From: Actinomycetes bacterium
GTDB taxonomy: Bacteria > Actinomycetota > Actinomycetes > Actinomycetales > Demequinaceae
Assembly: GCA_023432235.1 (NCBI GenBank)
Contig: JAEYUX010000109.1
Location: forward strand, 1-18,918
Length of the DNA: 18,918 nucleotides
Direction: 5' to 3'
Both the position numbers and the translations under genes were made by a program. Positions 15,602 to 18,918 of this stretch are shown piece after piece. Each line of letters opens with the position of its first letter. The stretch's first letter is position 1. The notes beneath the pieces are model-generated. The model searched no databases, was not told where the DNA came from, and saw only the letters and a list, made by a program, of their open reading frames with translations.

Positions 15602-15912
15602 CGTCGCTCGCGTGCCAGCAGCGCATCCACCTGGTGAGCACCAAGACCACGAATACGACGCGCTGAACTAATGCCGATCTCGTCCATGACGACGGCAGCG
15701 CGCTTGGGCCCGATACCGGGCAGACACTGCAACAAGTCATGGACGCGAATGCCAGCAAGGGCGTCGTCTGCCTTGGCACGTGCAATGGCGTCGGCGAGGG
15801 AGAACTCACCGCGGGACAAACTCTCCTTGAACACCCGTCGTGCGCTACGCACGGCGGTTGCCTTCACGAGCGCCTGGGCGCGCTGTTCCGGTGTCAACTC
15901 GGGAGTTGCCAT
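15598..15912 (-). CDS. mihF: Actinobacterial integration host factor MihF
   Basis: 104 residues. Despite the name it is unrelated to the HU/IHF fold; mIHF binds DNA through a helix-two-turn-helix and shapes the nucleoid in Mycobacterium and Streptomyces. The H2TH region is visible as LLQCLPGIGPKRAAVVMDEI (60-79) followed by ISSARRIRGLG (81-91). The N-terminal helix (TPEQRAQALVKATAVRSARR) is basic. The family is restricted to Actinomycetota, so this gene is the best taxonomic marker here. The start ATG at 15912 has a full-length Shine-Dalgarno. pyrF lies 32 bases upstream and gmk overlaps its end. Confidence 0.95.
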   Translation of the reverse strand: MATPELTPEQRAQALVKATAVRSARRVFKESLSRGEFSLADAIARAKADDALAGIRVHDLLQCLPGIGPKRAAVVMDEIGISSARRIRGLGAHQVDALLARERR

Positions 15913-15913
15913 G

Positions 15914-15923
15914 TCACCTCCTT
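15914..15923 (-). promoter_or_regulatory. Full-length Shine-Dalgarno of mihF
   Basis: AAGGAGGTGA on the minus strand, complementary over ten bases to the 16S anti-Shine-Dalgarno. It is the strongest ribosome site in the window, consistent with an abundant nucleoid protein. Confidence 0.8.
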
Positions 15924-15930
15924 GGTTGGG

Positions 15931-15944
15931 ACCCGTTGCCGGGC
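15931..15944 (-). other. Short hairpin with GNRA tetraloop after the pyrF stop
   Basis: Directly after the pyrF TAA the minus strand reads GCCCG-GCAA-CGGGT: a five-pair stem (one G-U) closing a GCAA loop. No T-run follows, so it is not a canonical terminator; a role in mRNA processing, 3' protection or attenuation ahead of mihF is only inferred. Confidence 0.45.
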
Positions 15945-16802
15945 TTACTGATCGGCGTCATGTGTTGATAGCGCAAACTGCGCTGCACCCGCCGCCGCTT
16001 GTATCGCACCTCGTAACTTCTCAACGAAGGGACCTGCCTGAGCAATCCCGCGAGATTGGCTGACGAGAACGCGCGACCGTGCATCTCCGAAAACCGCAGC
16101 CACCTCGCGAGGTCCAGCGCCTTGCGCTCCGACGCCGGGCGCGAGCAAAGGACCGTTCACGTGTCCGAGATCAATACCGAGCTCAGCAACGGCTGCGCCG
16201 ATCGTTGCGCCGACCACGAGGCCGACGGAACCCATCGGTTGCGCACCATGGTTGAGCTCCGCGGCTGACTCGGCGATAACTCGAGCGACTGAGACGTTGC
16301 CGCGACCAACCGCGTGCTGCACTTCCGTGCCTTCAGGGTTGGACGTGAGGGCGAGCACAAAGACGCCCTTTCCGGAGTGCTCTGCAAGCTCAAAGGCCGG
16401 GCGCAATGAGCCAAAGCCGAGATACGGCGACACCGTGATGGCGTCGGCCTCCAACGGCGCACCGTGAGCAAGGTACGCGTCCGCGTAGCCCTCCATCGTG
16501 GAGCCGATGTCGCCGCGCTTCACATCGAGGATCGTGAGCAGACTGAGTTCCTTCGCCCGCTTCAGCGTGTGCTCAAGCGCGGCGATGCCGCGGGCCCCGT
16601 GACGCTCAAAAAAGGCCGAGTTGGGTTTCACCGCAGCAACGGCGCCGACGGACGCTTCGAGGATCGCGTCGGAAAAGGCAACGAGCGACTCGGCGCTATC
16701 GGTCAGGCCCCACCGTGCAAGGAACTCTGGGTGTGGGTCAATGCCGACGCACAAAGGACCGTGATCCCGCATCGCCGTTGCTAACCGGGCGCCGAACGCC
16801 AT
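15945..16802 (-). CDS. pyrF: Orotidine 5'-phosphate decarboxylase (PyrF type 2)
   Basis: 285 residues. It decarboxylates OMP to UMP, the last step of de novo pyrimidine synthesis. The type-2 (longer) family is recognised from LCVGIDPHPEFLARWGL near the N-terminus, AAVKPNSAFFERHG and the active-site LDVKRGDIGSTMEGYA (92-107, Asp93, Lys95, Asp98), then VSPYLGFGSLRP and LLAPGVGAQG. The frame is open to 16847; ATG at 16802 is chosen for its AAGGAGA ribosome site and because the domain starts there. It follows carB after 64 bases, completing a pyrimidine pair. Confidence 0.96.
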   Translation of the reverse strand: MAFGARLATAMRDHGPLCVGIDPHPEFLARWGLTDSAESLVAFSDAILEASVGAVAAVKPNSAFFERHGARGIAALEHTLKRAKELSLLTILDVKRGDIGSTMEGYADAYLAHGAPLEADAITVSPYLGFGSLRPAFELAEHSGKGVFVLALTSNPEGTEVQHAVGRGNVSVARVIAESAAELNHGAQPMGSVGLVVGATIGAAVAELGIDLGHVNGPLLAPGVGAQGAGPREVAAVFGDARSRVLVSQSRGIAQAGPFVEKLRGAIQAAAGAAQFALSTHDADQ

Positions 16803-16806
16803 GGTC

Positions 16807-16813
16807 TCTCCTT
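16807..16813 (-). promoter_or_regulatory. Shine-Dalgarno fixing the pyrF start
   Basis: AAGGAGA on the minus strand just before the ATG at 16802. It favours the 285-residue reading over the 300-residue open frame. Confidence 0.7.
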
Positions 16814-16866
16814 GCCGAAGGTGGGCCGTGCTGGGCCTCGCCCCCATGGTAACCGGGGTGTGTTGC

Positions 16867-18918
16867 CTATGCCTGGGAAGTACCTGCTTCTTGAAGACTC
16901 ATGACCTCGAATCCGCGACCTTGGAGCGCTTCAATTGCTTGAACCGCGGCGGCCAACTGCGGGGTCGTCGTCACAATGGCGACGTCGGCAGCCGTTGCAG
17001 CGGCACGAATCTCGTAACCGTCAGCACGCGAACCTTGACCCGAGGGTGTGTTCACTACCATGTCGACCTCACCGTTGTTGATGAGATCGACGATTGTTGG
17101 TTCGCCGTCCGCAGAGGCGCCTTGAGAGTGCTTGCGCACCACTCGCGAAGGAATGCCAAAGCGGCTCAGCACCCGAGCGGTGCCTTCGGTCGCAAGAATG
17201 GTGAATCCGAGTTGGTGCAAACGGGCCACGGGGAACGAGATTGACCGCTTGTCACGATCCGCCGTCGATACGAACACGGTGCCGCTGAGGGGCAGGCCCC
17301 CAAATGCACCCGCCTGCGACTTCGCGAAGGCAAGCGGAAAGTTCTCATCGAAGCCCATCACTTCGCCGGTCGAGCGCATCTCAGGGCCAAGGACCGAGTC
17401 GACGGCCTTACCTTCCGCGGTGCGGAAACGCTTGAACGGCAACACCGCTTCCTTGACGGCGATGCGTTGACCCTCGATGAAGGTGGCGGCGTCGTTCTCA
17501 GGAAGAAGGCCCTCCTGCTTGAGGTCCGCGATCGACGCGCCAAGCATGACGCGTGAGGCGGCCCGTGCAAGCGGCACGCCGGTTGCTTTCGCGACAAAAG
17601 GCACGGTGCGTGAGGCGCGGGGGTTGGCCTCGAGCACGTAGAGGACGTCAGACGCAAGTGCGTACTGCACATTCATGAGTCCCCTCACGCCGATTCCGTG
17701 CGCGAGTTTCTCTGTAGACGTGCGGATGCGCTGCAGGTCCGCTTCCGACAACGTGACGGGCGGAAGCACACAAGCAGAGTCGCCTGAGTGAATCCCGGCT
17801 TCTTCGATGTGCTCCATCACGCCGCCGAGGAACAGATCATTGCCGTCATACAGCGCGTCGACGTCAATCTCGATCGCGTCATCAAGGAACTTGTCAATAA
17901 GCAACGGCGCGCTCGTCGCATGGTCACCAACATCGCCCATGCGAGTGCCATAGTCCTCAAGATGCGCCTTGCTGTAGACGATCTCCATGCCGCGCCCGCC
18001 GAGTACGTATGACGGGCGGACGAGCACGGGATAGCCGATACGCTCGGCGATCTCGATCGCCTCGTCGATGCCGTGAGCCGTGCCGTATTGCGGAGCGGGC
18101 AAGCCGGCTGCCTCCAGAACAGCACCGAAGGCGCGGCGATCCTCAGCGTTGTCGATCGCCTCGGGGCTCGTGCCGAGGATCGGCACGCCAGCGTCGGCAA
18201 GACGCTGCGCCAAACTCAGCGGAGTCTGGCCACCAAGCTGGACCAGCATGCCCTTGACGGGGCCCACCTTCTTCTCGGCTTCGTACACCGCCATCACGTC
18301 CTCGAACGTGAGCGGCTCAAAGTAGAGACGGTCCGACGTGTCATAGTCCGTCGACACGGTCTCCGGGTTGCAGTTGATCATGATCGTTTCGTAACGATCC
18401 TTGAGCGTGAGCGCCGCATGCACGCACGAATAATCAAACTCGATGCCCTGGCCAATACGGTTCGGGCCAGAACCGAGGATGATCACCGCTTCCCGGTCAC
18501 GAGGCTGAACCTCGTTCTCAACGTCGTAGCTGCTGTAGTGATACGGCGTACGGGCCTCGAACTCGGCTGCACACGTGTCGACCGTCTTGAAGATCGGCAC
18601 AACGCCGTTGGCCACGCGCGTTGCGGCGACCTCGGACTCATCGATGTGGCGCAAAGCGGCAATCTGGACGTCTGAGAAGCCGTGTTGCTTCGCGCGCCGC
18701 AGAATGACCTCATCGAGTTCGGGTGCGCCCGAGACTTCGAGCGCGATCTCGTTAATGAGGAGGATCTGATCGAGGAACCAGGGATCGATACCGGTCGCGT
18801 TGTAGACGCGCTCAACGACCGTGGGATCAACGATCGCGGCACGCAACGCCTGCTGGACCTGGATGAGGCGTTCCTCGGTGGGGATCCGAGTGCGTTCGAT
18901 GAGAGCGTCGAGTTCCTC
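16867..18918 (-). CDS. carB: Carbamoyl-phosphate synthase large subunit (5' part outside window)
   Basis: The last 683 residues of a protein normally about 1,100 long; the frame is open to the right edge (first visible residues EELDALIERTRIPTEERL). CarB makes carbamoyl phosphate from bicarbonate, ammonia supplied by CarA, and two ATP. Visible in order: the oligomerisation domain (ATGIDPWFLDQI), the second pre-ATP-grasp segment (GSGPNRIGQGIEFDYSCVHA, INCNPETVSTDYDTSDRLYF), the second ATP-grasp domain (GYPVLVRPSYVLGGRGMEIV, EANPRASRTVPFVAKATG) and the C-terminal MGS-like allosteric domain (about the last 130 residues, GFTILATEGTARVL, IVDLINNGEVDMVVNTP). No internal start is real: the frame reads through the TTG at 18846. 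pyrF follows, as expected for a pyr cluster. Confidence 0.97.
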   Translation of the reverse strand, partial: EELDALIERTRIPTEERLIQVQQALRAAIVDPTVVERVYNATGIDPWFLDQILLINEIALEVSGAPELDEVILRRAKQHGFSDVQIAALRHIDESEVAATRVANGVVPIFKTVDTCAAEFEARTPYHYSSYDVENEVQPRDREAVIILGSGPNRIGQGIEFDYSCVHAALTLKDRYETIMINCNPETVSTDYDTSDRLYFEPLTFEDVMAVYEAEKKVGPVKGMLVQLGGQTPLSLAQRLADAGVPILGTSPEAIDNAEDRRAFGAVLEAAGLPAPQYGTAHGIDEAIEIAERIGYPVLVRPSYVLGGRGMEIVYSKAHLEDYGTRMGDVGDHATSAPLLIDKFLDDAIEIDVDALYDGNDLFLGGVMEHIEEAGIHSGDSACVLPPVTLSEADLQRIRTSTEKLAHGIGVRGLMNVQYALASDVLYVLEANPRASRTVPFVAKATGVPLARAASRVMLGASIADLKQEGLLPENDAATFIEGQRIAVKEAVLPFKRFRTAEGKAVDSVLGPEMRSTGEVMGFDENFPLAFAKSQAGAFGGLPLSGTVFVSTADRDKRSISFPVARLHQLGFTILATEGTARVLSRFGIPSRVVRKHSQGASADGEPTIVDLINNGEVDMVVNTPSGQGSRADGYEIRAAATAADVAIVTTTPQLAAAVQAIEALQGRGFEVMSLQEAGTSQA

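Noticed and set aside
18844..18846. TTG as a start codon for a 659-residue CarB
   Set aside because: The frame continues upstream to the window edge with CarB-like sequence (IPTEERLIQVQQALRAA), so this is an internal Leu codon.
1..18918. CRISPR arrays, tRNA genes, insertion sequences, prophage or toxin-antitoxin genes
   Set aside because: None seen on either strand; all space is taken by conserved housekeeping genes and gaps of at most 64 bases.

Overview
The window is a GC-rich stretch of an actinobacterial chromosome. All 21 genes I can support lie on the minus strand, so they are transcribed from high to low coordinates. Four things place it in Actinomycetota: mihF, the actinobacterial integration host factor, next to gmk, rpoZ, coaBC and metK; a PriA with no helicase motifs; the WYL regulator pair pafB-pafC beside tatA-tatC; and the order ribD-ribE-ribBA-ribH downstream of priA-fmt-rsmB-rpe. 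The order resembles Micrococcales-type genomes, but I cannot name a family or genus from the sequence alone.

Layout in transcription order: carB (3' part only, it enters from the right edge) and pyrF finish pyrimidine synthesis. mihF, gmk and rpoZ follow: a nucleoid factor, GMP kinase and RNA polymerase omega. coaBC and metK make the coenzyme A precursor and S-adenosylmethionine. priA, fmt and rsmB serve replication restart, initiator tRNA formylation and 16S rRNA methylation. rpe belongs to the pentose phosphate pathway and yields ribulose 5-phosphate, one of the riboflavin precursors. ribD-ribE-ribBA-ribH form a complete GTP/Ru5P-to-riboflavin set apart from the usual separate phosphatase. 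hisE and hisG are early histidine genes, followed by pafB-pafC (DNA-damage response activator) and tatA-tatC (twin-arginine export; tatC runs off the left edge).

The genes are packed tightly. Seven junctions overlap and most gaps are under 60 bases; the largest is 64 bases (carB to pyrF). There is no stretch of 300 bases without a gene. I found no tRNA, rRNA, CRISPR array, insertion sequence, prophage gene or long repeat. The small non-coding signals are a GNRA-loop hairpin after the pyrF stop, a possible leaderless-type -10 element in front of metK, and several strong Shine-Dalgarno sequences that fix start codons.

I do not see a previously undescribed system. The most interesting points are the fused hisG/pafB junction (TAA immediately followed by ATG), where other Actinobacteria such as Mycobacterium carry the Pup-proteasome genes; the valine in TatC at the position of a conserved membrane glutamate; and the possible leaderless metK transcript. 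Several starts should be shorter than the longest open frame (tatA, hisG, fmt, metK, pyrF).
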